From the NCBI RefSeq assembly GCF_003096355.1, contig NZ_QEKI01000007.1, positions 62,001 to 126,000 of the forward strand: a stretch of DNA of 64,000 bases, in the 5' to 3' direction. A program made the position numbers and the translations under genes. This DNA comes from Pontibacter virosus (GTDB taxonomy: Bacteria; Bacteroidota; Bacteroidia; Cytophagales; Hymenobacteraceae). A model generated the notes under the pieces. The model was not told where the DNA came from, did not search any database, and worked only from the letters and a program-made list of their open reading frames with translations. This document shows positions 53,647-63,900 of the stretch, piece after piece; the stretch's first letter is position 1, and the number at the start of each line of letters is the position of its first letter.

Positions 53647-55725
53647 ATGACATTTCTTTTAAAGCTGGTACCACCCTTCGAAGACCCAGTGCTGATCTTC
53701 ACACTGGTGCTGCTGATTATCCTGATTGCCCCCATTATACTCAACAAGCTAAAAATACCGGGTATAGTGGGGCTTATACTGGCAGGTGTGATTGTGGGTC
53801 CGAATGGGTTCAACCTGCTACTGCTCGATTCGAGCATCATCCTGTTTGGAACGGTGGGCTTACTTTATATCATGTTCCTGGCCGGCCTTGAAATCGATAT
53901 GATAGATTTCAAAAAGAATAAAAACAAAAGTCTTGTCTTCGGGGCATTCACCTTCCTGATACCAATTACGGTAGGAACACTTATCTTTTATTACATCATG
54001 GAGTTTGAGCTGATCTCAGCCATACTTCTCTCCAGCATGTTCTCTTCGCACACCCTGATTTCTTACCCCATAGTCAGCCGTTTGGGTATAAGCAAAAACG
54101 AAGCGGTAACCGTAACCATTGGCGGAACAATTGTAACCGATACGGCCGTGCTCCTGGTATTGGCCGTGGTGGCTGGCGGAGCGGCAGGCAATCTGGATAT
54201 GTGGTACTGGATAAAGCTAGCTATTTCGCTGGCTGTATTTGGGAGCATCGTTATGTTCGTGTTTCCACGCATCGCCAGCTGGTTCTTCAAGCAAATAGAA
54301 AGCGAAAAGGGAGCACAGTATATTTTTGTGCTCACCATGGTGTTCGCAGCGGCATTTCTGGCAGAGTTGGCGGGCGTGGAGGCCATCATCGGAGCCTTCC
54401 TGGCAGGGTTATCACTCAATACCCTTATACCACATAGTTCGGCTCTGATGAACCGAATTGAGTTCGTAGGCAACAACATCTTCATTCCCTTCTTCCTGAT
54501 AAATGTGGGGATGATCGTGGACCTGAGCGTGCTCTTTCGAGGGCCCGAAGCCCTGATCATAGCAGGAATTATTGTAGTGGTGGCGCTCATTACAAAATAC
54601 CTGGCAGCCTGGGCAACGCAGAAGGTATACGGCTACAGCCCAACGCAACGTAACCTGATATTTGGATTGAGCAGCGCGCACGCGGCAGCCACACTGGCCG
54701 TTATATTGGTGGGTTTCAACCTGGGAATCATCAACGAGGATGCGCTTAACGGTACCATCGTCCTGATCCTGGTGACCTGTCTGGTAAGTTCTTTTGTGAC
54801 GGAAAAGGTAGGCAAGAAACTCGCTATCATCGAGAGCAGACGCAAGCCGGACCTGAGTCAAAAACCAGATCGCATCCTGGTACCGATTGCCAATCCACAG
54901 AACATAGAAAACCTGATAGACCTGTCTATCATGCTGCGCAACCCGGATTACAAGGAACCCATCTACCCACTAGCGGTTGTGCTAGACAATGAGCAGGCCG
55001 AAGAAGAGATTTTCAAAAAGAACAAGATGCTGCAGGAGGCCATCACCCACGCATCAGCTACTGATAACGATGTGCAGCTGGTCTCCAAAATTGACATAAA
55101 CATTGCCAGCGGCATTCTCCGCGCCATCAAAGAATTGATGATTACGGAGGTGGTGCTGGGCTGGAACGCTAAAATCACCACGCGAGATCGCATCTTCGGG
55201 ACCGTGCTCGACAACCTCCTGGAGAACACAGAGCAGATGATACTGGTGTGCAAAATCATGCAGCCGCTAAACACAACCAGTCGTCTGGTGGTGATAGTGC
55301 CAGCTTACGCCGAACTTGAAAGGGGCTTTTTGCGATGGATGCGCACCGTGCGCCTGATGGCTACGCAGCTAGGGACCAAGGTGGTGTTTATGGCAGGCCA
55401 CAGAACAATCAACAACATTAAATCTACCGTAAAAAGCAGCAAGCCGGCCATGGATGCCACCTACATGCCAAGACCGACAATGCCTGAGTTTGCGAACAAC
55501 CAGACAGGTATAGGCAAGGATGATATGGTGGTGGTGATATCGGCTCGCAAAGGCACTGTGTCCTACAATGGCGTGCTCGACAATGTGCCGCGAGTGCTTT
55601 CGCGCAATTACAAAGACAACAGCTTCATTATCATATACCCGGAGCAGCACCCAAACATGTACCAGGACAATCAGTTCAAGACGACAGGCTATACCAATGA
55701 AACAAGAGAAATCGAAGGCTTTTAA
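53647..55725 (+). CDS. Cation:proton antiporter (CPA2 family) with C-terminal UspA-like domains
   Basis: A 692-residue transporter. Twelve or so membrane helices span residues 12-395 (FTLVLLIILIAPIILNKLKI at the start). The CPA2 signature segments are GLILAGVIVGPNGFNLL, GLLYIMFLAGLEIDM, FSSHTLISYPIVSRLG, VEAIIGAFLAGLSLN and LSSAHAAATLAVILVG. Residues about 415-640 hold two UspA-like regions (RILVPIANPQNIENLIDLSI; SRLVVIVPAYAELERGFLRW). It exchanges Na+ or K+ for protons. Its end overlaps the DUF4385 gene by 29 bases. Confidence 0.92.
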   Translation: MTFLLKLVPPFEDPVLIFTLVLLIILIAPIILNKLKIPGIVGLILAGVIVGPNGFNLLLLDSSIILFGTVGLLYIMFLAGLEIDMIDFKKNKNKSLVFGAFTFLIPITVGTLIFYYIMEFELISAILLSSMFSSHTLISYPIVSRLGISKNEAVTVTIGGTIVTDTAVLLVLAVVAGGAAGNLDMWYWIKLAISLAVFGSIVMFVFPRIASWFFKQIESEKGAQYIFVLTMVFAAAFLAELAGVEAIIGAFLAGLSLNTLIPHSSALMNRIEFVGNNIFIPFFLINVGMIVDLSVLFRGPEALIIAGIIVVVALITKYLAAWATQKVYGYSPTQRNLIFGLSSAHAAATLAVILVGFNLGIINEDALNGTIVLILVTCLVSSFVTEKVGKKLAIIESRRKPDLSQKPDRILVPIANPQNIENLIDLSIMLRNPDYKEPIYPLAVVLDNEQAEEEIFKKNKMLQEAITHASATDNDVQLVSKIDINIASGILRAIKELMITEVVLGWNAKITTRDRIFGTVLDNLLENTEQMILVCKIMQPLNTTSRLVVIVPAYAELERGFLRWMRTVRLMATQLGTKVVFMAGHRTINNIKSTVKSSKPAMDATYMPRPTMPEFANNQTGIGKDDMVVVISARKGTVSYNGVLDNVPRVLSRNYKDNSFIIIYPEQHPNMYQDNQFKTTGYTNETREIEGF

Positions 55726-56203
55726 CTACGACCTTGATTTCAAATCAACTGATTTCAGGAAAAACCCGGAGCTGTACCGTATAGGCAAAGGCGAGCAGGG
55801 CGTTTTGCTGGTAGAGCCCTATAAGTCGGAGATACTGCCGCATTGGCGCTTCAAGACGCCTCAGATCGCACGGGAGTCATCGGAGCATATCTACGGCTTG
55901 TTTTTGGACTACCTCCGTCAGAACGACTTTGTAGGCGCCGACATGGCACGCAAGTTTTTGCAGATGGGATACACCCGCTCACGCCGCTACGCCAACCACC
56001 GCACGGGCCAGAAGTACAAAGGACCTGTTCCGGATGATAAGAAAGGGCAAAGCGGAGCCCACGGCCGGGATCTGTTACCCCTGGACCCAGACCCGGTAAA
56101 AGCGGAATCGGCGCGAATCTTCAAAGAAAAATGGGAGGATGCCAAAGAGAATGAAACTTACAAAAGACTAATGGCAGATTTCAGGGCAAAATACGAGTCT
56201 TAA
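55697..56203 (+). CDS. DUF4385-family protein
   Basis: A 168-residue basic, soluble protein. The start ATG at 55697 lies within the antiporter's last 29 bases (MKQEKSKAFNYDLDF); earlier codons in this frame are out of family. The features are NPELYRIGKGEQGVLLVEPY, KSEILPHWRFKTPQIARESS, FVGADMARKFLQMGYTRSRR, YANHRTGQKYKGPVPDDKKG and an acidic tail. DUF4385 proteins are widespread with unknown role. The overlap indicates co-translation with the antiporter. Confidence 0.85.
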   Translation: MKQEKSKAFNYDLDFKSTDFRKNPELYRIGKGEQGVLLVEPYKSEILPHWRFKTPQIARESSEHIYGLFLDYLRQNDFVGADMARKFLQMGYTRSRRYANHRTGQKYKGPVPDDKKGQSGAHGRDLLPLDPDPVKAESARIFKEKWEDAKENETYKRLMADFRAKYES

Positions 56204-56259
56204 AAAATAGGAGGATATTAAATCACCTAACCTTTTAATTCCGAAATTAGTAAATCACA

Positions 56260-56267
56260 TATCTTTG
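56260..56267 (+). promoter_or_regulatory. TAnnTTTG promoter -7 box
   Basis: TATCTTTG lies 26 bases before the ATG at 56294, with a T-rich stretch near the -33 position. It suggests a leader of about 20 bases for the acidic protein. Confidence 0.5.
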
Positions 56268-56293
56268 CATACAAGATAAAACTAGAGAGCAAC

Positions 56294-56752
56294 ATGGTTA
56301 ACAAAGAAATCAGGTTAGGCAAAGGGCTTGGTAAGATCAAGTTTGGCCTTACAATGGAAGAAGTAGAAGCACTATTGGGCGAACCTGAAGAGATAGAAGA
56401 GTCCGACGAAGAAGATGAGTTTGAGCACCAGGCCTGGAACTACTGGGAGGAAGGCTACTCACTGTACTTCGACAAGGAGGACGACTACAAACTGAGCTGC
56501 ATAGAAACAGCTAACCGCGATGTGAAGTTGTGGGAAGAGCGCATTTTCGAAATGAGTCAGGAGCAGCTGAAAAGGCTTTTCGCTGACCACGGCTACGAAG
56601 ATCTGGAGGAAGAGGAAATGGAGACAGGCGAAACACGTATTTCCTACGAAAAAGAAATGATCGACCTGTACTTCGACGAAGACCAGCTGATCGCCGTGAA
56701 CTTCGGTGTGTTCATCAATGACAACCTCGAGGTTGTTTGGCCAGAGAAATAA
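56294..56752 (+). CDS. Acidic hypothetical protein (152 aa)
   Basis: A 152-residue, very acidic protein (many Glu and Asp), with the segment KIKFGLTMEEVEALLGEPEE that resembles the helix-loop of SmpA/OmlA-like or small immunity-type domains. Later parts are EDYKLSCIE-like strands (YSLYFDKEDDYKLSCIETAN) and FDEDQLIAVNFGVFINDN. No signal peptide. Function unknown. A strong terminator follows at 56774. Confidence 0.75.
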   Translation: MVNKEIRLGKGLGKIKFGLTMEEVEALLGEPEEIEESDEEDEFEHQAWNYWEEGYSLYFDKEDDYKLSCIETANRDVKLWEERIFEMSQEQLKRLFADHGYEDLEEEEMETGETRISYEKEMIDLYFDEDQLIAVNFGVFINDNLEVVWPEK

Positions 56753-56773
56753 GAAAAACAGTTCATGCACAAA

Positions 56774-56808
56774 TCCCGGCTTCTGCAAAGGAGCCGGGGT
56801 TTTTTTTT
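56774..56808 (+). terminator. Hairpin terminator after the acidic protein gene
   Basis: CCCGGCT (56775-56781) pairs with AGCCGGG (56792-56798) around a 10-base loop, followed by a run of nine to ten T. It is a classical intrinsic terminator. Confidence 0.85.
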
Positions 56809-57043
56809 GCTTTCACCTGGAGCAAATAACCTGAAAAGAAGTGTAGATCCGGAAAAAAAGCTGTACCTGCCTCAAGGTATAGACCCTAACGGATGACAGA
56901 CCAAGGCTTGCAGAAAGCTACTCTAGATACAGTTCTCTATACCTGCAGAACAGGTATGGCGCTGTGGAAAAACTATCGTAGAATAGCTGGCACAGGTATA
57001 GGAGGCCATATTTCAGGTATGGCTGTGCACAAGAGGGCACAAA

Positions 57044-57071
57044 AAAAGGCCCGGCTGAAACCGGGCCTTTT
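57044..57071. terminator. Hairpin terminator after the PiT-like gene
   Basis: AAAAGGCCCGG (57044-57054) pairs perfectly with CCGGGCCTTTT (57061-57071) around a 6-base loop. It lies about 22 bases beyond the minus-strand stop at 57093; the minus-strand side ends in a T-run. Confidence 0.85.
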
Positions 57072-57092
57072 CAATAGCAAAGCTGCTATAAC

Positions 57093-58229
57093 TTAGTTGA
57101 AGAAGAAGTTGTAAATCTCTTGCTGAATAACCGGGTTGATGGCAATGGCCATGATCACCGAGATCACCAAACCGATCGTTACAGACAGGATATCCCGCCC
57201 AATCAGGCTAAAGGTCTTGGCAAGTTTTGCACCACCTTCCTGCGCTCTGATGCGCATACCTAATTCGCGACCCGCCAGCAAACCAATGAACACCCAGGTA
57301 GTACTCATTGGCATGTTGTTCAGTTCTTTGAAGAAGTAAAGAATGATAGCGTAGATCAAGTCAATGATAGTGGCGCTGCGTACGTCACGCACATCCGATT
57401 TCTCGTTGATGATCTCCTGAATCTTCTCGCCTTTCTTGAAGAAAAGGAAGCCCATACCCAGGAAAATAAAACCAGCGAACGCGACGAACTCCCAAACGTT
57501 AAGCGAACGCGGCAGGTATACGGCTACGTTTGCCAAATCCTGCGCCAGCCATGTGTGCCACAGAAAACCCGATACAACCCACTGAGCCACTGTCCAAAAG
57601 CCATGTGCTTCGCCTTTCACAAAACGCTTAATGACTTTGGATAGCGCAAGGTATATGATAAGCGCTGAACCAAAAGCTGCCACATAGCCCAGCAAACTCT
57701 TTTCTATCATACCCACAATGGCACCTGAGCTTACCGTAAACACGCTCAGGAGCATGAAGGTGGTGGATACAGGTATACGGAAACGGGTAAGGAGCAGGAG
57801 GATAATCGGGGCTGCCAACTGCAGGAACACAAAGTTATCAGGCGTCTGGTCAAAGCCCTTAGAGGAGAGACGCTGGTAGGTTACGTCGCCATCGAACATA
57901 TACCAGCTATAAAATACGGTTGCCAAAAAGATAGCCCCCATGAAGAGCCACTGCCAGTACCAGGCGCGCTTTTCGTTGGATACGATGAAAGTACCGATGG
58001 TCTGGATACTGTCATTGGCGATAGCCGAGTAGGCAGCAAACAGGAAGCCCACCCACATCGCGATGGATGCATACGGGTAAACGATACCGGCGACAATAAA
58101 GGAGAAGGCGATAAAATAAAGAAACTTCTTTTCCTTATTGAACAGCACATCAAGCAAACTAAAGCGCTTTCTAAACTTGTAGGGCTGGGTAGGAACTGAA
58201 AGTTTCTTCTTTTTTTTAGTCTTAGCCAT
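57093..58229 (-). CDS. Distant PiT-type phosphate permease homologue
   Basis: A 378-residue membrane protein with about ten helices. Its N-terminus is very basic (MAKTKKKKKLSVPTQPYKF). Two segments resemble the inverted PiT repeats: FAAYSAIANDSIQTIGTFI (the GANDVANA position) and MPMSTTWVFIGLLAGRELGM (the PVSTTH position). The central helices show LLTRFRIPVSTTFMLLSVFT. The signature residues are altered relative to true PiT permeases, so the solute may not be phosphate. It is monocistronic and followed by a terminator; its start lies 60 bases from the GlyRS region, divergent. Confidence 0.75.
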   Translation of the reverse strand: MAKTKKKKKLSVPTQPYKFRKRFSLLDVLFNKEKKFLYFIAFSFIVAGIVYPYASIAMWVGFLFAAYSAIANDSIQTIGTFIVSNEKRAWYWQWLFMGAIFLATVFYSWYMFDGDVTYQRLSSKGFDQTPDNFVFLQLAAPIILLLLTRFRIPVSTTFMLLSVFTVSSGAIVGMIEKSLLGYVAAFGSALIIYLALSKVIKRFVKGEAHGFWTVAQWVVSGFLWHTWLAQDLANVAVYLPRSLNVWEFVAFAGFIFLGMGFLFFKKGEKIQEIINEKSDVRDVRSATIIDLIYAIILYFFKELNNMPMSTTWVFIGLLAGRELGMRIRAQEGGAKLAKTFSLIGRDILSVTIGLVISVIMAIAINPVIQQEIYNFFFN

Positions 58230-58444
58230 TTTAAAGAATTGGGTGAGCTTTTAAAAAACGACGCAAGTTACCATAAAATAGGCGGTAGGTGGAGTTGTCC
58301 AATGTTAAGAAATTATTAACAGATGGAGAATTATACCTGTATTGGCGCTCAGGGTTATACCTGACTTATTATAAAGCAGGTATGGCAGAACAGGTACACT
58401 CAAAATCTCTAAACGGGCTATGGCATAATCACACCTTAATCTCC

Positions 58445-58452
58445 TATCTTTG
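58445..58452 (+). promoter_or_regulatory. TAnnTTTG promoter -7 box of glycyl-tRNA synthetase
   Basis: TATCTTTG is a perfect consensus match, only 4 bases before the ATG at 58457. Transcription should begin at or beside the start codon, so the mRNA is probably leaderless. It also argues against the longer frame starting at 58289. Confidence 0.6.
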
Positions 58453-58456
58453 CAGC

Positions 58457-59959
58457 ATGGCGACACAAGAGAAAACCCCTGTAGAAAACGCACAGTTGAA
58501 AGATATCATCTCACACGCAAAGGAGTACGGCTTCGTATTTCCGTCAAGTGAGATATACGATGGCCTGCAAGCCGTGTACGATTACGGCCAGATGGGCGTA
58601 GAGCTGAAGAACAACCTCAAGAACCTGTGGTGGAAGTCCATGACGCAGCTGCACCAGAACGTGGTAGGTATAGACGCCTCCATCTTCATGCACCCGCTCA
58701 CCTGGAAGGCATCCGGTCACATCGACAGCTTCAACGACCCGATGATCGATAACAAGGACTCGAAGAAGCGCTACCGCGCCGACGTGCTGATCGAAGAGAA
58801 AGCCGCCCAGTACGAAGCAGACGGACACTACGACAAAGCCAGCGAGCTGCTCGTGGAGATGGGCCGCCTGCTTGGAGCCGAGGAATTGGATGGCGTTCGT
58901 GAGCTGATCATTAAAGAAGACATCAAATGCCCGATTTCCGGCACTACCAACTGGACCGAAGTGCGTCAGTTCAACTTGATGTTTTCGACGCAGGTGGGTT
59001 CCGTAGCCGAAGACTCGAGCACCATTTACCTGCGCCCCGAAACGGCTCAGGGTATATTCGTGAATTTCCTGAACGTGCAGAAGACCGGCCGCATGAAAGT
59101 GCCGTTCGGTATCGCTCAGATTGGGAAGGCGTTCCGTAACGAGATTGTGGCCCGTCAGTTCATCTTCCGCATGCGTGAGTTTGAGCAGATGGAGATGCAG
59201 TTCTTCGTGCGCCCTGGCACCGAGATGGAGTGGTACAACACCTGGAAAGATAACCGCAAGAAGTGGCACGAGGCCATTGGTATACCTGCCGATAGCCTCC
59301 GCTACCACGACCACGAGAAGCTGGCCCACTACGCCAACGCCGCTGTGGACATCGAGTTCAAGTTCCCGTTTGGTTTCAAGGAAGTGGAGGGTATACACTC
59401 CCGCACCGACTTTGACCTGACACAGCACCAGGAGCTGAGCCGCAAGAAACTGCAGTACTTCGACAACGACCTGAACGAGGAAGGCAAGCCATACGGCAAC
59501 TACATTCCTTACGTAGTAGAAACATCTGTAGGCGCTGACCGCCTGTTCCTGATGACCTTCTGCAGCGCTTATACCGAAGAGGAAATTACTGAAGGCGACG
59601 CCACAAAGACACGCACCTTCCTGAAATTCCATCCGGCACTGGCACCAGTTAAGGCCGCTATCCTGCCGCTGACGAAGAAAGACGGTTTGCCAGAAAAAGC
59701 GACCGAGATTTTCAACGCACTGCGCTACGACTTCAACACGATCTACGAGGAGCGTGACTCTATTGGCAAGCGCTATACTCGTCAAGACCTGATCGGTACA
59801 CCGTTCTGTATCGCTGTAGACCACCAGACGCTGGAGGACAATACGGTAACGGTACGTGACCGTGACTCCCGTGAGCAGGTGCGTATGCCAATCAGTGAGC
59901 TGCACAGCTACATTGACAAAGCTGTCAACTTCAAGAGCATATTCGAGAAGCTAGCCTAA
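58457..59959 (+). CDS. glyQS: Glycyl-tRNA synthetase (alpha2 type)
   Basis: A 500-residue single-chain glycine--tRNA ligase of class II. The features are LKDIISHAKEYGFVFPSSEI, the motif 1 region (YDYGQMGVELKNNLKNLWWK), YLRPETAQGIFVNFLNVQ, motif 2 in GIAQIGKAFRNEI, FRMREFEQMEMQFFVRPGTE, and motif 3 near ETSVGADRLFLMTFCSAY. The frame is open to 58289, but the ATG at 58457 (MATQEKTPVENAQL) matches the conserved start and lies 4 bases after a promoter box. A terminator follows at 59976. Confidence 0.95.
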   Translation: MATQEKTPVENAQLKDIISHAKEYGFVFPSSEIYDGLQAVYDYGQMGVELKNNLKNLWWKSMTQLHQNVVGIDASIFMHPLTWKASGHIDSFNDPMIDNKDSKKRYRADVLIEEKAAQYEADGHYDKASELLVEMGRLLGAEELDGVRELIIKEDIKCPISGTTNWTEVRQFNLMFSTQVGSVAEDSSTIYLRPETAQGIFVNFLNVQKTGRMKVPFGIAQIGKAFRNEIVARQFIFRMREFEQMEMQFFVRPGTEMEWYNTWKDNRKKWHEAIGIPADSLRYHDHEKLAHYANAAVDIEFKFPFGFKEVEGIHSRTDFDLTQHQELSRKKLQYFDNDLNEEGKPYGNYIPYVVETSVGADRLFLMTFCSAYTEEEITEGDATKTRTFLKFHPALAPVKAAILPLTKKDGLPEKATEIFNALRYDFNTIYEERDSIGKRYTRQDLIGTPFCIAVDHQTLEDNTVTVRDRDSREQVRMPISELHSYIDKAVNFKSIFEKLA

Positions 59960-59975
59960 GGTATAGCCCTTCATA

Positions 59976-60010
59976 AAAACAGCCTGCGGCACTAGTCGCG
60001 GGCTGTTTTT
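59976..60010 (+). terminator. Hairpin terminator after the glycyl-tRNA synthetase gene
   Basis: AAACAGCCTGCG (59977-59988) pairs with CGCGGGCTGTTT (59997-60008) with one mismatch, followed by a T-rich run. It closes the GlyRS gene. Confidence 0.85.
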
Positions 60011-60902
60011 GTTTTGTGGCCAACTGTTCCTGGACTGCTATTAGCGGTAGGCAAAGTTATTTGAAACATCCACTAGTTAGAGTTATACCTTAAATCACCT
60101 CTGAAAATGTCTCAAAATACAAGAAAGTGCTTTTATTATGTTAAGCTTAATGCTTGATAATGTTGATAATCAGTATCTAATAATAGTGAAGTTTATAGCT
60201 ATTGATCTGATAAACAGCATTATATGTTTCTAAGAGTTAAAAAAACACCACTTATACCTGTTGCAAAGATCAACATCTCTGGACAAGATTATAAATGGTC
60301 TGTACTTCGGTTTCAATACTTCGTTGCTGGCAATTAAATAGGTATAGGAAGATGGTGAATGCTTTTGCGATTATGACAAACTCCTCTTCGAATGATATGT
60401 GGGGGTTTAAAAGCTTTTTATAGATAAAGGCAAAAGGCCAGGCTGTGTAAAATCTGTCCGAAAAGTGTTAATCAGCTCTATAAAACCACTTTACTGGCGA
60501 TTATTCCACAGCATTTACCGGACATAAGCACGATGTTTTAATGCACCTTGTAAGATATAGGTATAGCAGAAGATGATAGAAAAGTCCTGCAAGCTGCCAC
60601 ATGGAAAGCAGCAAAAATTTAAAAATACTTACCTTTGTATTACAGCTGGAAAATCTGGAGTAAGAAGGGCTTTATTACAGTAAAAAGAGAGGGCTATCGG
60701 ATTTATGACGATTGATCTCCTATACTGAATCTTTACAGCATAATGAGTGAAAATAAGTCACTTTTTACTGCGCTCTAGGTTACCTGTCCTGATTAGATTG
60801 CCAGGGTTTTAACTGGCAATATTGGGTGGAAGGCAGGCGGTGTAGATTGTACTGTTATCAAACCTGACTATCTTGCCAAATGGCAGTGCTGGCTCTAAGA
60901 TT
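60011..60902. other. Long AT-rich intergenic region upstream of ileS
   Basis: About 900 bases with no believable gene. It holds several TATACCT/AGGTATA copies (60085, 60253, 60341, 60558) and two short hairpins: TTGCCAG/CTGGCAA (60798-60819) and TGCCA-AA-TGGCA just past 60870. These sit near the expected ileS leader. No T-box is expected in this phylum and none is seen. A decayed gene cannot be excluded. Confidence 0.5.
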
Positions 60903-60953
60903 ATGCCTGAGATAGCTGATTTGAATTTTGACGAAGAATTACCGGAAGATTAA
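60903..60953 (+). CDS. Possible 16-codon upstream open reading frame of ileS
   Basis: The ATG at 60903 starts a 16-residue frame MPEIADLNFDEELPED that stops 8 bases before the ileS ATG and is out of frame with it. It is very acidic. There is no run of Ile codons, so classical attenuation is not suggested. It may be a real leader peptide or noise; no SD site is seen. Confidence 0.3.
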   Translation: MPEIADLNFDEELPED

Positions 60954-60961
60954 GTGCTGAA

Positions 60962-63900
60962 AATGGCAAAGTATAACGAATACAAAAACCTGAACTACGC
61001 GCAAGTAGGCGAAGACGTACTGGCATACTGGAAAGAACATAACATCTTCCAGCGGTCGGTATCGACAAGAGAGGGGCACAAGCCTTTCGTGTTTTATGAA
61101 GGTCCGCCATCGGCGAACGGCACGCCGGGTATTCACCACGTGATGGCCCGCGCCGTGAAAGACATTTTCTGCCGCTACAAGACCCTGAAAGGATTCCAGG
61201 TGAACCGCAAAGGCGGGTGGGACACGCACGGTCTGCCCGTAGAGCTGCAGGTAGAGAAGGAGCTGGGTATCACGAAAGAGGATATCGGCAAGAAGATAAC
61301 GGTAGAGGAGTACAACCAGCGCTGCCGCGAAACGGTGATGCGTTTCAAGAGCCAGTGGGACGACCTGACCGAGAAGATGGGTTACTGGGTGGACTTGGAC
61401 AACCCCTACATCACGTTCGAGAACGAATATATTGAGTCGATTTGGGCCCTGTTGAAGCGCCTGTACGACAAAGGTTTTTTATACAAAGGCTATACCATCC
61501 AGCCTTACTCACCGGGTGCGGGTACGGGCTTGAGCTCGCACGAACTCAACCAGCCGGGTTGCTACAAGATGGTGAAGGACACGACCATCGTGGCTCAGTT
61601 CGAGGTGAAGAAAATCACCCGTAACATGTTCTTGTTTGAGTACGAGGAAGAGCAAGTGTTCTTCCTGGCTTGGACAACCACCCCGTGGACGCTTCCTGCC
61701 AATACAGCACTAGCCGTGGGCAAGGGCATTAAGTACGTGAAAGTGCGTACCTACAACCCCTATACCTACGAGCCGATTTCAGTGATACTCGCCAAAGACC
61801 TGGTGAGCCGCTTTTTCAACCCGAAGGCAGTTGACTTGGCTCTGACAGATTATAGCTCCGGCGACAAGCTGATTCCTTACAAGATAGTAGAAGAGTTTGT
61901 AGGTGCTGATTTGGCTGGCGTGGAATATCACCAGCTAATGCCGTATGTGCAGCCAGACAAGCCCGCTTTCCGTGTGGTGGTAGGCGACTTCGTGACCACA
62001 GAAGACGGTACGGGTATCGTGCACATCTCGCCAACCTTTGGTGCGGATGACTTCCGGGTAGCTGCCCAGAACGACATCCCTGCGCTGTTGGTGGAGGACG
62101 AAAACGGGAAACCAATGCCGCTGGTGGACAAGCAAGGCCGCTTCGTGAAAGAGGTGACCGACTTTGCCGGCATGTACGTGAAGAACTACACCGGCGAGGA
62201 CGAATCAGCCGCCGACTACAAGCCGACCGACGTCCTGATTGCCATCAAACTCAAAGAAGAGGGAAGAGCCTTTAAAGTAGAGAAATACGAGCACACCTAC
62301 CCGCATTGCTGGCGTACGGATAAGCCGGTACTTTACTATCCACTGGACAGCTGGTTCATCAAGACCACGGCGGTAAAGGACAGATTGATTGAGCTGAACA
62401 AGACGATTAACTGGAAACCGGAGTCTACAGGTACGGGCCGTTTCGGCAACTGGCTGGAGAACTTGGTGGACTGGAACCTGTCGCGCTCGCGCTATTGGGG
62501 TACGCCGCTGCCTATCTGGAGAACAGAAGACGGCGAGGAGGAAATCTGCATTGGCTCTATCGCACAACTAAGCGAAGAGATAGACCGTGCCGTGGACGCT
62601 GGCATGATGGACGCTGCCGTGGAGATAAATGACCTGCACCGTCCGTATGTGGACAACATCGTGCTCGTGAGCCACTCAGGCAAGCCAATGCACAGAGAGA
62701 CAGACCTGATTGACGTTTGGTTCGATTCGGGCGCCATGCCTTATGCACAGTGGCATTACCCGCTGGAGAACAAAGAAATATTCGAACAGAACTTCCCGGC
62801 CGACTACATCGCCGAGGGTGTTGACCAGACACGCGGTTGGTTCTTTACGCTGCATGCACTGGCGGTTATGCTGGAAGACAGTGTGGCCTACAAGAACGTC
62901 ATCGCCAACGGGCTGGTGCTCGATAAGAACGGCAACAAGATGAGCAAGCGCCTCGGCAACGCCATCGACCCGTTCGAGATGATTGGCAAGTACGGCCCGG
63001 ATGCCGTGCGCTGGTACATGATTGCCAACGCGCCACCTTGGGACAACCTGAAGTTCAACCCGGAGGGAGTGGTAGAGACACAGCGCCGTTTCTTCGGAAC
63101 GCTGCAGAACACCTACTCTTTCTTCGCACTGTATGCCAACCTAGACAACTTCACCTTTGCCGAGGACGAAGTGCCGCTGGAGCGCAGAACAGAAAGTGAC
63201 CGCTGGATTATTTCCAAGCTGAACACGCTGGTTGCCGACGTTGATACTTTCTTGGAAGACTACGACCCAACCCGTGCCGCCCGTGCGATACAGGACTTCG
63301 TAGTGGACGACCTGAGCAACTGGTACGTGCGTCTGAACCGCAAGCGTTTCTGGAAAGGTGAGTACAACGAAGACAAGATGGCCGCTTACCAGACACTCTA
63401 TACCTGTCTGGAGACGATTGCCAAGCTGGCTTCACCTATCGCGCCGTTCTACGCCGAGCAACTCTACCGCGACCTGAATGCCGTGAGCGGCAAGCACAAA
63501 GAGGAATCGGTACATTTGGCCTACTACCCAGAGGTAGAGCACACGGCCATCGACAAGGATTTGGAAGAGCGCATGGCGCTGGCCCAGACCATTTCGTCGC
63601 TGGTGCACTCGCTGCGCAAGAAGCACTTCATCAAGGTGCGTCAGCCATTGCAGCGCATTCTTATACCTGTGCTCAATGACAAGACACGCCAGCAAATTCA
63701 GGCTGTGGAAGACCTGATCATGAGTGAGGTGAACATCAAGCACGTGGAGTACATCGACGATACGTCAGGTATATTAGTGAAGAAGATTAAGCCGAACTTC
63801 AAGAAGCTCGGTCAGGTTTTCGGTCCGAAGATGAAACTGGTGGCCGCTGCCGTGCAGCAAATGAACCAAGAGGATATCGCGCACTTGGAGCGTGAAGGAG

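Noticed and set aside
56893..57096. 67-codon plus-strand frame between two terminators
   Set aside because: It runs through the hairpin of the PiT-like gene and several word copies; no conserved traits.
58289..58456. N-terminal extension of the glycyl-tRNA synthetase frame by 56 codons
   Set aside because: It would begin upstream of the promoter box at 58445, and its translation does not resemble the family.
58544..59905. 453-codon minus-strand frame
   Set aside because: Antisense to the glycyl-tRNA synthetase gene; long because of codon bias on the sense strand, with no domain.
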